Origin: an actinobacterium SCGC AAA044-N04
Lineage (GTDB): Bacteria > Actinomycetota > Actinomycetes > Nanopelagicales > Nanopelagicaceae
Assembly: GCA_000378885.1 (NCBI GenBank)
Contig: KB900462.1
Location: 47,429 to 111,428, forward strand
Direction: 5' to 3'
DNA length: 64,000 nucleotides
The position numbers and the translations under genes were made by a program. The notes beneath the pieces were generated by a model. That model did not search any database and was not told the origin of the DNA. It worked only from the letters and a program-made list of their open reading frames with translations. Below, piece after piece: positions 19,273 to 29,190 of the stretch (within the stretch, counting starts at the first letter, position 1; each line of letters starts with the position of its first letter).

Positions 19273-20202
19273 ATGCTTGATTTGATTCTCGACTCCTTAA
19301 GAGTCATTAGCCTTCCAACAAAGACCAATTTTCGTGGAATCAATCACCGTGAAGTTGCTTTGTTTCAAGGCCCGCAAGGTTGGGCAGAGTTTTCACCTTT
19401 TCTTGAATACTCTGATGAAGAATCTGCACGCTGGTTAGCCTGCGCAATTGAAGCAGCCACACAGGAATCCCCAAAGCTTTATCGCACTTCAATAGGTGTA
19501 AATGCGACGATGCCTGCATTAAATGATGAAAGTGAAGTTACTCGGATTCTTGCAGGATTTCCTGGCTGCACAACTGTCAAAATTAAAGTCGGGACAAATG
19601 ACGAAGAAGATCTAGCTAGAATTGCCATAGTAAGAAAGTTAAGTCCACAGTCCAGGATTCGTATTGATGTCAATGGTTTATGGAGCGTAGATCGAGCCGT
19701 TAAGTTTTTAGATCTATGCGGTGAAATTGAATACGTAGAACAGCCATGTGCGACAGTGGTTGAACTGCGTGAATTGAAATCGCGAGTAGATGTAAAAATT
19801 GTTGGTGATGAAATACTTCGTAAGAGTGAAAACCCATTCGAAGTGGATCTGCACGGGGCGATTGATATTTTGATGCTAAAGGTTCAACCTCTTGGTGGGA
19901 TAAGAAATGCACATGCATTAGCTGCTCACCACAAATTACCCGTGGTCGTTTCAAGTGCCCTTGAAAGCGCAGTTGGTATTAACTACGGTCTAACATTGGC
20001 CGCTTCTTTTGAAGAGTTGAGTTATGACTGCGGTCTTGCCACAGGCTCACTACTGGCTAAAAATGTTGCAGATAGTGAAATCGCGGATGGAAAAATGCAG
20101 ATCAAGCGCGTAGAGCCCAGCTTCAACGGCTTAGAAGTGTCTGCCGATCGCTTTGATTGGTGGAAGAATCGAATCATGAGAACAGCGGCGCTACTGGGAT
20201 GA
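19273..20202 (+). CDS. menC: o-succinylbenzoate synthase
   Basis: TVKIKVGTNDEEDLARIAIVRK; RIDVNGLWSVDRA; EYVEQPC; enolase superfamily. Confidence 0.92.
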   Translation: MLDLILDSLRVISLPTKTNFRGINHREVALFQGPQGWAEFSPFLEYSDEESARWLACAIEAATQESPKLYRTSIGVNATMPALNDESEVTRILAGFPGCTTVKIKVGTNDEEDLARIAIVRKLSPQSRIRIDVNGLWSVDRAVKFLDLCGEIEYVEQPCATVVELRELKSRVDVKIVGDEILRKSENPFEVDLHGAIDILMLKVQPLGGIRNAHALAAHHKLPVVVSSALESAVGINYGLTLAASFEELSYDCGLATGSLLAKNVADSEIADGKMQIKRVEPSFNGLEVSADRFDWWKNRIMRTAALLG

Positions 20203-21773
20203 ATAACTCAACCAGCCTTGCGCGAGTGATTGTCCGCCAGATTATTGAAGCGGGAATCACAGATGTAGTTATATCTCCCGGATCTAGGAATGCCCCGCTC
20301 TCACTTGCATTCTTCGCTGCATCTAAACGTGGATTTATTAAGTTGCACATGCGAATTGATGAGCGCACAGCTGCATTCTTTGCTTTAGGAATCATTAAAG
20401 CAACTGCTCGCCCGGTTCCAATTGTCTGCACGAGTGGAACTGCAGTGGCTAACTACCACCCAGCAGTATTAGAGGCCAGCCACACCAATGCTCCGCTATT
20501 AGTTTTAACTGCTGATCGTCCAGCAATCCTGCGCAAAACTGGAGCAAATCAAACCACCGAACAAGCAAGAATTTACGGAAAAGCAGTTCGCTACTTTGCA
20601 GATATTGATGGACCAGTGTTTCCCATGGAACTTGCCTTTGATAGTTTGCGAAACGGTCCAGTGCATTTAAATCTTCAGTTCGATGAACCGATGTTGCCCG
20701 ATGATTCTGATAAGTGGTTGGATGAAATTAATGTCTCAGCCAAAGCCTTTGAAACGAGAACTAAGCCAACAACTCTAAAGAGTGATGCCAACAGAGGTGT
20801 TCTAGTTATTGGTCATGATCGTGGTGGTTTAAGCGTTGAGAGCGTGAGAAAATTCGCCAAAGATCTAGGTTGGCCAACTATTGTTGAAGATCCTCTTTCA
20901 TTTCCGGACGCTGTTTCCCATGCATCAATCTTCTTAACTTCAGCCCAAATTCGCGCAGCCTTGATTCCACAAACAGTAATTGTTATAGGGCGAACAACCC
21001 TGTCTCGCTCAATTAATACGTTTTTAAAACTTGCACCCACACAGATAGTTATCGATCCACGCATGGCCACTGTAGATAGCGACAGACATGCAGATAAGCG
21101 CTTCACACAGATTCCAGAACTCAATACAAAAAAGGCATCTCCCGAGTGGAGTGAACAGTGGAGTAAATACGCAGATCGCGCTACCAAGAGTATTCATGCC
21201 TTAAGTGGCTTTAGTGAAGCCGTCATTGCTAGAGAAATAGCAGCTAATGTGCCTGAAGGTTCCACTCTTTTTGTTTCATCTTCTAGACCCATCAGAGATT
21301 TAGAGGGATTCGGAGCACCTCGTTCTGGTGTGACAACATATGCAAACCGTGGGCTAGCTGGCATTGATGGCAATATCTCAACAGCCCTTGGAATTGCATC
21401 GGCTAGTAAGCAAACATTTGCAGTAATCGGCGACTTATCGTTCTTGCATGATTTAACTGGATTGATTCACGGTGAAGATATTAATTGCTGCTTTATTGTG
21501 ATTAATAATGATGGAGGCGGCATTTTTTCTACTCTGCCACAACGTGGTGTGGATGGCTTTGAAAGCGTTTTTGGCACACCACACGGCCTAGATCCAGCTG
21601 CAATAGCCAGCGCTATGGGGACTAACTCTTCAACAATTTCATCCATTGATGAACTGAAAAAAATATTGAAGGCACCAGTTAAAGGTATTTCAATTGTTGT
21701 GGCGAATGTTCCTTCGCGTGATGAGAATGCGGACTCACTCAAAGCTATTTATGAATCGATGAACTCCATTTAA
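20199..21773 (+). CDS. menD: 2-succinyl-5-enolpyruvyl-6-hydroxy-3-cyclohexene-1-carboxylate synthase
   Basis: DVVISPGSRNAPLSLAF; CTSGTAVANYHPAVLEA; ThDP-binding GDLSFLHDLTGL...INNDGGGIF; ATGA overlap with menC. Confidence 0.95.
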   Translation: MNNSTSLARVIVRQIIEAGITDVVISPGSRNAPLSLAFFAASKRGFIKLHMRIDERTAAFFALGIIKATARPVPIVCTSGTAVANYHPAVLEASHTNAPLLVLTADRPAILRKTGANQTTEQARIYGKAVRYFADIDGPVFPMELAFDSLRNGPVHLNLQFDEPMLPDDSDKWLDEINVSAKAFETRTKPTTLKSDANRGVLVIGHDRGGLSVESVRKFAKDLGWPTIVEDPLSFPDAVSHASIFLTSAQIRAALIPQTVIVIGRTTLSRSINTFLKLAPTQIVIDPRMATVDSDRHADKRFTQIPELNTKKASPEWSEQWSKYADRATKSIHALSGFSEAVIAREIAANVPEGSTLFVSSSRPIRDLEGFGAPRSGVTTYANRGLAGIDGNISTALGIASASKQTFAVIGDLSFLHDLTGLIHGEDINCCFIVINNDGGGIFSTLPQRGVDGFESVFGTPHGLDPAAIASAMGTNSSTISSIDELKKILKAPVKGISIVVANVPSRDENADSLKAIYESMNSI

Positions 21774-22990
21774 AGTAGCGCGCTTCGCATTGGAATTAAC
21801 TTCGCTTCACTTTCAGCTAACTCTTTTACTGGATCTGATCCAGCGACAATCCCGCAACCAGCAAAAATTCTGATTGAATCACCCTTAATCTGACCACAAC
21901 GAAGTGCAATTCCTAATTCACCATCTCCTGCTGCATCTATCCAGCCGACTGGTCCTGCATACCGCCCACGAGAGATTGCTTCAATTTCATTGATAAGGGC
22001 GGCAGCTTTAGGTCTAGGTGTTCCACACACCGCTGCAGATGGATGAAGTTGTTCCAAAATAGTGAATGCATCAACATGGGCCAAAGTTTCAGCAAGGGCC
22101 CCGGTCACATCTGTTGCAAGGTGCATGACATTTGCTAAGTGCAAAACAAAGGGAGACTCAGGAACGTTAATGGATGTACAGAAAGGTTCAATGGCATCTG
22201 CAACAGAGCGAACTGCATATTCATGCTCTTCTAAATCTTTCGATGAACGTGCAAGTGATGCGGCAAGTGCTAAATCTCGCTCGTCATCTCCAGTCTTGCT
22301 AATGGTTCCGGCCAAGACGCGGGATGTGACCATGCTCTTTGTTAAACGCAAAAGAAGTTCAGGCGTTGCTCCTACTAATCCAGCAACCGAGAAATTCCAG
22401 GTGGAAGGATATTCAGCAGCCAAGGTCTTTAAAATAGATCGCGCGTCGATTGCACTGTGTGAAGTTCCAACAACATCTCGAGCTAAAACAACTTTGTCCA
22501 AATCATTATTGTGAATGCGATCAACTGCAGTTTGCACCCTTGATTTCCAGGCTTGATCACTACTTTCATTAACTTCCCAGGTGACCGAAACCTTAGGCAG
22601 TACTGCTTTCTCTGAATTTAGAATCGGTTGTGGGTCAGAGCCAACCCAGGTAATCCAGGATTTATCGCCCTTTTTGCCCACAATTACTTTAGGAATAACT
22701 AGGACAGAAACATCATCAGGGGAAAATGAAAAAGATGAGAAAAGAACTGGCCCAGTGCCATTTCCGTGCACGGTGTTAGTAACTGCAAATGTTTCTAACT
22801 GTTTCTGCCACCAGTGTCTGGCATCAGCAAATCTATGCGGCCCGCTAACAGTTGTAGTTGCGTGAACGCCCCAACCAACTAAACCCTCACCAGATCGCAC
22901 CCATGCCAAAGGCTGAGAATCAGGGAGCAAATCCAATAAAGGAAGGTGGTCGCCAAGGCGGGTGGTTGTAACAGGGATAAGGGAAGTCAT
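21770..22990 (-). CDS. menF: Isochorismate synthase
   Basis: PELLLRLTKSMVTSRVLAGTISKTGDD; LEQLHPSAAVCGTPRPKA; GRYAGPVGWID. Confidence 0.93.
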   Translation of the reverse strand: MTSLIPVTTTRLGDHLPLLDLLPDSQPLAWVRSGEGLVGWGVHATTTVSGPHRFADARHWWQKQLETFAVTNTVHGNGTGPVLFSSFSFSPDDVSVLVIPKVIVGKKGDKSWITWVGSDPQPILNSEKAVLPKVSVTWEVNESSDQAWKSRVQTAVDRIHNNDLDKVVLARDVVGTSHSAIDARSILKTLAAEYPSTWNFSVAGLVGATPELLLRLTKSMVTSRVLAGTISKTGDDERDLALAASLARSSKDLEEHEYAVRSVADAIEPFCTSINVPESPFVLHLANVMHLATDVTGALAETLAHVDAFTILEQLHPSAAVCGTPRPKAAALINEIEAISRGRYAGPVGWIDAAGDGELGIALRCGQIKGDSIRIFAGCGIVAGSDPVKELAESEAKLIPMRSALL

Positions 22991-23004
22991 ATGTGAAGTT
23001 CTAC

Positions 23005-23589
23005 TTAGTTATGCTTTCGATTTACTAATCGCCAAATAATTGGAAGTGAAGTTCCAGCAATTGCAATCTTTAGTACTTCGCCAACTATAAATGGTGTTAG
23101 CCCTGCATTTATTGTCCAGCTCCAACTTTGGCCAGTGAACTGATGCAGCCAGAGCAAACCGAATATAAATGTTGTCAGAGTTCCAAGTAGCATTGAAGGC
23201 AGAGCCGTTACAAACTTTTGATCCAAACGCTTTTGCGCAAGTAAACCTAAGAGATATGTTGAAACGAGCATTCCTACTAAATAGCCACCGGTTGCCCCAA
23301 CAACTTTTTCAATTCCATAACTTTGTCCAGCAAATACTGGAGCTCCAGCAATACCTGCCAAGAGATATGTGGCAAAAGTTGCAAAACCTAGTGATGCTCC
23401 ATAAGTGGTTCCAACAAGTAGAACACCAAGGGTTTGCCCAGTAACGGGAACTGGTGAACCAGGAACTGGAATTGATAATTGGGCTAGAGCAGAAATGAAA
23501 AATACGCCCCCAACAATTAAAACTGCATTACTGAGCGCACTTGCACGAGGCAGGACGAGGGCTCTGAGTGATGTGGCTGGAAATGACAT
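23005..23589 (-). CDS. bioY: Biotin transporter BioY (ECF S component)
   Basis: SIPVPGSPVPVTGQTLGVLLVGTTYG; internal Met start 23589. Confidence 0.92.
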   Translation of the reverse strand: MSFPATSLRALVLPRASALSNAVLIVGGVFFISALAQLSIPVPGSPVPVTGQTLGVLLVGTTYGASLGFATFATYLLAGIAGAPVFAGQSYGIEKVVGATGGYLVGMLVSTYLLGLLAQKRLDQKFVTALPSMLLGTLTTFIFGLLWLHQFTGQSWSWTINAGLTPFIVGEVLKIAIAGTSLPIIWRLVNRKHN

Positions 23590-23644
23590 ATGCGAGACCT
23601 CTCGTGTGGGGTGAGTTGTGGATGAGCCTACTTCAAGGGAGAAT

Positions 23645-24343
23645 ATGGCTATGTCGCGCGCAAATTTGAGCAAAGATCCCGATGAAGTAGCAGCGATGTT
23701 TGATGGCGTGGCCAAGCGCTATGACTTGGTCAATGATTTGCTCAGTTTGGGACGCACGAAGGCCTGGCGCAGAGCTGCGACGAAGATAATCGCCCCAGAG
23801 GCAGGAATGCAGATCCTCGATTTAGCTGCTGGCCCGGGTTCATCCTCAGAGCCCCTGCATAAAGCCGGGGCAACGGTCTTTGCCACTGATTTCTCAGAAG
23901 GAATGCTGGCTGTGGGCCGCAAAAGCCGCCCGTATCTAAATTTCTCAAAGGCCGATGCCCTCAATCTGCCCTTTGAAGCCAACCGCTTTGATGTTGTGAC
24001 CATCTCCTATGGGCTTCGAAACACTGTTGATTACCCCAAGGCGCTCGCCGAAGCCCTTCGGGTGACTAAACCAGGCGGTCGCATGGTCGTAGTTGAGTTC
24101 AGCCATCCAACCTGGCGCCCATTTCGCACCATCTATACCGAATATTTGATGAAGGCTTTACCAGCCATCGCCCGCAAGACCTCTTCTAACCCAGATGCCT
24201 ATATCTATCTAGCCGAATCCATTAGAGCTTGGCCTGATCAAAAGGGTTTGGCTGCTGCCATGGAAAAGGCGGGTTGGAGCCAGGTGAGCTGGAAAAACCT
24301 GACTGGCGGGGTTGTTGCAGTTCACAGCGGGATAAAGGGCTAG
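23645..24343 (+). CDS. menG: Demethylmenaquinone methyltransferase
   Basis: VAAMFDGVAKRYDLVNDLLSLGRTKAWRRA; ISYGLRNTVDYPKAL; UbiE/MenG family. Confidence 0.93.
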   Translation: MAMSRANLSKDPDEVAAMFDGVAKRYDLVNDLLSLGRTKAWRRAATKIIAPEAGMQILDLAAGPGSSSEPLHKAGATVFATDFSEGMLAVGRKSRPYLNFSKADALNLPFEANRFDVVTISYGLRNTVDYPKALAEALRVTKPGGRMVVVEFSHPTWRPFRTIYTEYLMKALPAIARKTSSNPDAYIYLAESIRAWPDQKGLAAAMEKAGWSQVSWKNLTGGVVAVHSGIKG

Positions 24344-24383
24344 CGGTCATTGGCATCAGCCAACCGACTCTAAGATTTCATCC

Positions 24384-24755
24384 GTGCCATCAATATCTAA
24401 TCCATACGTGCCAATTTTGGTTCTTGGGGCTATCGGCTTTGGTTTTGCGGCTTTTTCAATTATCGCTGGAGCTTTAACAGGTCCTAAGCGCTACAACCGC
24501 GCAAAGTTGGATGCATACGAATGTGGAATTGAACCTTCACCACAAGCTGCTGAAGGTGGACGCTTTCCAGTGAAGTATTTCCTAACAGCGATGCTTTTTA
24601 TTATTTTTGATATTGAAATTGTTTTCCTTTATCCATGGGCAGTCTCATTTGATGCACTTGGAATCTTTGGCTTAGTTGAAATGACTATCTTCATTGGCAC
24701 AGTCTTTGTTGCATATGCATATGTGTGGCGACGCGGTGGATTGGAATGGGATTAA
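24384..24755 (+). CDS. nuoA: NADH-quinone oxidoreductase subunit A
   Basis: AKLDAYECGIEPSPQA; GTG start; nuo operon. Confidence 0.95.
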   Translation: MPSISNPYVPILVLGAIGFGFAAFSIIAGALTGPKRYNRAKLDAYECGIEPSPQAAEGGRFPVKYFLTAMLFIIFDIEIVFLYPWAVSFDALGIFGLVEMTIFIGTVFVAYAYVWRRGGLEWD

Positions 24756-24758
24756 AAA

Positions 24759-25316
24759 ATGGGTCTTGAAGAAAAAATCCCAAGTGGCTTTGTTCTAACC
24801 ACTGTTGAAAAGCTTGCCGGCTACATGCGCAAGAACTCTTTATGGCCAGCAACATTTGGTCTTGCATGTTGTGCAATTGAAATGATGGCAGTGGGTTCAG
24901 CAGCTAAATATGATATTTCACGTTTTGGTATGGAAGTTTTCCGTGCATCTCCACGTCAAGCAGATTTAATGATTGTTGCGGGCCGCGTTTCCAACAAAAT
25001 GGCACCAGTGCTTCGCCAGATTTATGATCAAATGGCAGCTCCTAAGTGGGTAATTGCTATGGGTGCATGCGCATCTTCAGGTGGAATGTTTAATAACTAT
25101 GCAATCGTTCAAGGTGTTGATCACGTTGTTCCAGTTGATATTTATCTTCCAGGTTGCCCACCACGTCCTGAGATGTTGCTCGATGCGATTTTGAAACTAC
25201 ATTCAAAGATTTATGATGAAAAATTGGGCTCAAATCGTGCAGAAATCATCAAAGAAGTTGAACTTGCTGCAATGAATGCCAAGCCAACAATTGAGATGAA
25301 GGGTCTGCTGGCATAA
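24759..25316 (+). CDS. nuoB: NADH-quinone oxidoreductase subunit B
   Basis: [44 protein letters not shown]. Confidence 0.97.
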   Translation: MGLEEKIPSGFVLTTVEKLAGYMRKNSLWPATFGLACCAIEMMAVGSAAKYDISRFGMEVFRASPRQADLMIVAGRVSNKMAPVLRQIYDQMAAPKWVIAMGACASSGGMFNNYAIVQGVDHVVPVDIYLPGCPPRPEMLLDAILKLHSKIYDEKLGSNRAEIIKEVELAAMNAKPTIEMKGLLA

Positions 25317-25946
25317 ATGAGCGACCAAGGAATGTTTGGTGCTCGTGGCACCGGCGATACATCAGGCTATGGCGGGCTAGTCCGCACAGCTGCTTCTACA
25401 GGCTCATCAGAGCGTCCTTATGGAAGTTATTTTGATGAAGTTGCTGATGATTTAGAGCGCGCATACCCACTGTTTTCAGAGGCAATTGAACGCATAGTTG
25501 TTGATCGCGGTGAATTAACTATGCATGTGAAGCGCGAAAAACTTGTGGAAGTTTCTAAGATTTTGCGTGATTCATTAAAGTTTGAGATGTGCATGGGAGT
25601 CTCTGGAGTTAACTATCCAGCAGATTCAGGCCGCGAACTTCACGCTGTTTATCCATTGCTTTCATTAACTTACAATCGACGCATTCGTCTTGAAGTATCG
25701 GTACCTGATTCAGATCCACACATTCCATCTGTTGTTGAAGTGTGGGCAGGAAATAACTGGCATGAGCGCGAGACTTTTGACATGTTTGGAATTATCTTTG
25801 ATGGTCACCCAGGACTTACTCGTATTTTGATGCCAGATGATTGGCAAGGACATCCACAACGCAAAGATTATGCACTCGGTGGAATTCCAGTTGAGTACAA
25901 GGGCGCAACAACACCTCCTCCTAATGAGAGAAGGAGTTACAAGTGA
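25317..25946 (+). CDS. nuoC: NADH-quinone oxidoreductase subunit C
   Basis: [38 protein letters not shown]. Confidence 0.96.
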   Translation: MSDQGMFGARGTGDTSGYGGLVRTAASTGSSERPYGSYFDEVADDLERAYPLFSEAIERIVVDRGELTMHVKREKLVEVSKILRDSLKFEMCMGVSGVNYPADSGRELHAVYPLLSLTYNRRIRLEVSVPDSDPHIPSVVEVWAGNNWHERETFDMFGIIFDGHPGLTRILMPDDWQGHPQRKDYALGGIPVEYKGATTPPPNERRSYK

Positions 25947-27280
25947 CAACTTTTGATCCATATGCACCGTCTCGAGATACAACTGAAGGAACTGTTTATT
26001 CAGTAACTGGTGGCGATTGGGATTCACTGGTTCAAGAAATTGGTTCAACTAAAGAAGAGCGAGTTGTTGTGAACATGGGTCCACAGCACCCATCTACGCA
26101 CGGTGTGCTGCGCTTAGTTCTAGAACTTGAGGGTGAAACAGTTACCGAAGCTCGCGCTGGAATTGGATACCTACACACAGGTATTGAAAAGAACATGGAA
26201 TACCGCAGCTGGACTCAGGGCACGACTTTCGTTACACGTATGGATTACCTAGCTCCACTATTTAATGAAACTGCTTATTGCTTAGCAGTTGAAAAGCTTT
26301 TGGGAATTACACAAGATGTTCCAGAGCGCGCCAGCGTTATTCGCGTCATGATGATGGAACTCAACCGAATTTCTTCACACATGGTGGCCCTCGGTACAGG
26401 AGCCCTTGAATTAGGTGCGATTTCACCTATGTTCTTTGCCTTCCGTGAGCGCGAAACTGTTCTAGATATCTTCGAAATGATTTCAGGCCTTCGCATGAAT
26501 ATGGCTTATGTGCGCCCAGGTGGAGTTCAACAAGATCTTCCAGCAGGTGCGATTCCAAAGATTCGCGATGCCGTAAAGCTGATGCGCAAGAACTTTAAAG
26601 ACAACACAACTTTGCTTGTTGGAAATTCAATTTGGATGAAGCGCACACAAGGTATTGGTTACCTAGATCTTGCTGGTTGCACCACTCTTGGAATCACAGG
26701 CCCAGTACTTCGTTCAACTGGCTTGCCTTGGGATCTTCGCAAGATGCAACCATATTGTGGCTATGAAGATTACAACTTTGATGTGATCACGGCAGATACA
26801 TGCGATGTTTATGGTCGTTTCTTAATTCGCATGAATGAACTTGAGCAATCACTTCGCATTATTGAGCAGGCACTTGATAAGTTAGAAAATCTAGAAGGTG
26901 CACCTGTCATGGTTGCTGATAAGAAGATTGCTTGGCCAGCACAGCTGGCAATGGGCGGTGATGGACTTGGTAACTCTCTCAATCACATCCGCGAAATTAT
27001 GGGAACATCAATGGAGTCATTGATTCACCACTTCAAGTTAGTTACAGAAGGCTTCCATGTTCCTGCAGGTCAGGTGTATGCAGCAATTGAATCTCCACGC
27101 GGTGAACTTGCAGCACATGTTGTCTCTGATGGCGGTACGAAGCCATACCGCATGCACTTTCGCGAACCATCATTTAATAACTTGCAAGCAACTTCTGCGA
27201 TGAGTGAAGGTGGCATGGTTGCCGACATCATTGGCGCTGTTGCCTCTATCGATCCAGTTATGGGAGGCGTTGACCGCTAA
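25943..27280 (+). CDS. nuoD: NADH-quinone oxidoreductase subunit D
   Basis: [37 protein letters not shown]. Confidence 0.97.
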   Translation: MTTFDPYAPSRDTTEGTVYSVTGGDWDSLVQEIGSTKEERVVVNMGPQHPSTHGVLRLVLELEGETVTEARAGIGYLHTGIEKNMEYRSWTQGTTFVTRMDYLAPLFNETAYCLAVEKLLGITQDVPERASVIRVMMMELNRISSHMVALGTGALELGAISPMFFAFRERETVLDIFEMISGLRMNMAYVRPGGVQQDLPAGAIPKIRDAVKLMRKNFKDNTTLLVGNSIWMKRTQGIGYLDLAGCTTLGITGPVLRSTGLPWDLRKMQPYCGYEDYNFDVITADTCDVYGRFLIRMNELEQSLRIIEQALDKLENLEGAPVMVADKKIAWPAQLAMGGDGLGNSLNHIREIMGTSMESLIHHFKLVTEGFHVPAGQVYAAIESPRGELAAHVVSDGGTKPYRMHFREPSFNNLQATSAMSEGGMVADIIGAVASIDPVMGGVDR

Positions 27281-27909
27281 TGGCATTCTCACAAGAAGAT
27301 CTAGCAATCATGGAAACGATTATTAAGCGTTATCCACGTCCTCGCTCTGCAATCATGCCCTTGCTCCACTTTGTGCAATCACGTGCTGGCTATGTGACCA
27401 ATGAAGGTATTGAACTCATTGCACAGCAGTTAGATCTTGCAGCAGCTGAAGTCACTGCTGTGTCTACGTTTTATACCCAATACAAGCCAACTCCAGTAGG
27501 TGAATACCACGTAGGTGTGTGCACAAATACTTTGTGCGCCATCATGGGCGGGGATGCAATCATGGATGCGCTTAAAGATCACCTTGGAATTGAAAACGAT
27601 GGCGTTACAGCAGATGGCAAAGTTTCACTTGAGCACATTGAGTGCAACGCTGCGTGTGATTACGCACCAGTTGTTATGGCTAACTGGGAGTTCTATGACA
27701 ACCAAAGCGTTCAATCTGCAAAAGATTTAGTTGATTCAATGCGCGCGGGTAATCCAAAGCCTCCAACACGTGGACCAAATACTTTGGTTACTTGGAAGCA
27801 AGCATCTGAAGTTCTTGCAGGATTAAATGATGGAAGAGCTAATGAAGGCGTTCAAGCCGGCGGACCAACACTTCTTGGTTTGAAAATTGCAAAAGGAGAA
27901 ACTAAGTAA
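27280..27909 (+). CDS. nuoE: NADH-quinone oxidoreductase subunit E
   Basis: VGVCTNTLCAIMGG...HIECNAACDYAPVVMAN 2Fe-2S motif. Confidence 0.95.
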   Translation: MAFSQEDLAIMETIIKRYPRPRSAIMPLLHFVQSRAGYVTNEGIELIAQQLDLAAAEVTAVSTFYTQYKPTPVGEYHVGVCTNTLCAIMGGDAIMDALKDHLGIENDGVTADGKVSLEHIECNAACDYAPVVMANWEFYDNQSVQSAKDLVDSMRAGNPKPPTRGPNTLVTWKQASEVLAGLNDGRANEGVQAGGPTLLGLKIAKGETK

Positions 27910-29190
27910 ATGACTAAGTTAACTCCAGTACTTTCTGCCCATTGGGATGAAAAAGATTCATTCACAATCGAGGGCTATAAGCGCCATGGTGGATATAACG
28001 CATCAGCCAAGGCACTTGCAATGAATCCAGATGCAGTTATTCAACTTGTAAAAGACTCTGGACTTCGTGGTCGCGGAGGCGCAGGTTTTCCAACTGGAAT
28101 GAAGTGGGGCTTTATCCCGCAGGGTGATAACAAAGATCACTACTTAGTTGTTAACGCAGATGAATCTGAGCCAGGAACTTGTAAGGACATGCCATTGTTG
28201 ATGGCAAACCCACACGTTCTCATTGAAGGTTGCATCATCGCTTGTCACGCAATTCGCGCAAAGCATGCATTTATCTATATCCGCGGTGAAGTAACACATG
28301 TTGCTCGTCGTTTGAATCAAGCAATCGAAGATGCTTACAAGGCAGGATTACTTGGCAACGGCATTGATGTTGTTCTACATATTGGTGCAGGTGCATATAT
28401 TTGCGGTGAAGAAACCGCACTCCTTGATTCACTAGAAGGCTTCCGTGGACAACCACGTTTGCGCCCACCATTTCCAGCTATCGCAGGCCTTTATGCGCGC
28501 CCAACAGTGGTAAATAACGTTGAATCCATTGCTTCAGTGCCAGCAATTATTGCTAACGGCGCCGAGTGGTATCAGAGCATGGGAACTGAGAAGAGCAAAG
28601 GCGCAACACTTTATTCACTTTCAGGCCACGTCAATAACCCTGGACAGTTTGAAGCACCACTTGGAATTACTCTTCGCGAGATCCTTGAACTCTCAGGTGG
28701 AATTCGCACCGGTCACACTTTGAAGTTCTGGACACCAGGTGGATCTTCAACCCCACTATTTACAGCAGAGCATCTAGATGTTCCATTGGATTATGAAGGT
28801 GTTTCAGCAGCAGGTTCAATGCTTGGAACTAAAGCTCTACAAATCTTTGATGAAACAACATGTGTTGTTCGCGCAGTATTGCGCTGGACAGAGTTCTATA
28901 AGCATGAGTCATGCGGAAAGTGCACACCTTGTCGTGAAGGCACATGGTGGTTAGTACAACTTCTACGCGATCTTGAAGCAGGTAAAGGTACTGAAGCAGA
29001 TCTTGCTAAGTTGCTTGATCTTTGTGACAACATCATGGGCCGCTCTTTCTGTGCTCTAGGTGATGGTGCAACAAGTCCAATTACTTCATCTATTAAGTAT
29101 TTCCGCGATGAATACATCGCACACATCACTCACGGTGGATGCCCATTTGATCCAGTTGCATCAACTCTATTTGCAGGGGCAGGTGCATAA
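27910..29190 (+). CDS. nuoF: NADH-quinone oxidoreductase subunit F
   Basis: GLRGRGGAGFPTGMKWGF; ESCGKCTPCREGTWW. Confidence 0.97.
   Translation: MTKLTPVLSAHWDEKDSFTIEGYKRHGGYNASAKALAMNPDAVIQLVKDSGLRGRGGAGFPTGMKWGFIPQGDNKDHYLVVNADESEPGTCKDMPLLMANPHVLIEGCIIACHAIRAKHAFIYIRGEVTHVARRLNQAIEDAYKAGLLGNGIDVVLHIGAGAYICGEETALLDSLEGFRGQPRLRPPFPAIAGLYARPTVVNNVESIASVPAIIANGAEWYQSMGTEKSKGATLYSLSGHVNNPGQFEAPLGITLREILELSGGIRTGHTLKFWTPGGSSTPLFTAEHLDVPLDYEGVSAAGSMLGTKALQIFDETTCVVRAVLRWTEFYKHESCGKCTPCREGTWWLVQLLRDLEAGKGTEADLAKLLDLCDNIMGRSFCALGDGATSPITSSIKYFRDEYIAHITHGGCPFDPVASTLFAGAGA

Noticed and set aside
22062-22514. 150-aa antisense ORF opposite menF
   Set aside because: Antisense shadow of a clear isochorismate synthase gene; no recognisable motifs.
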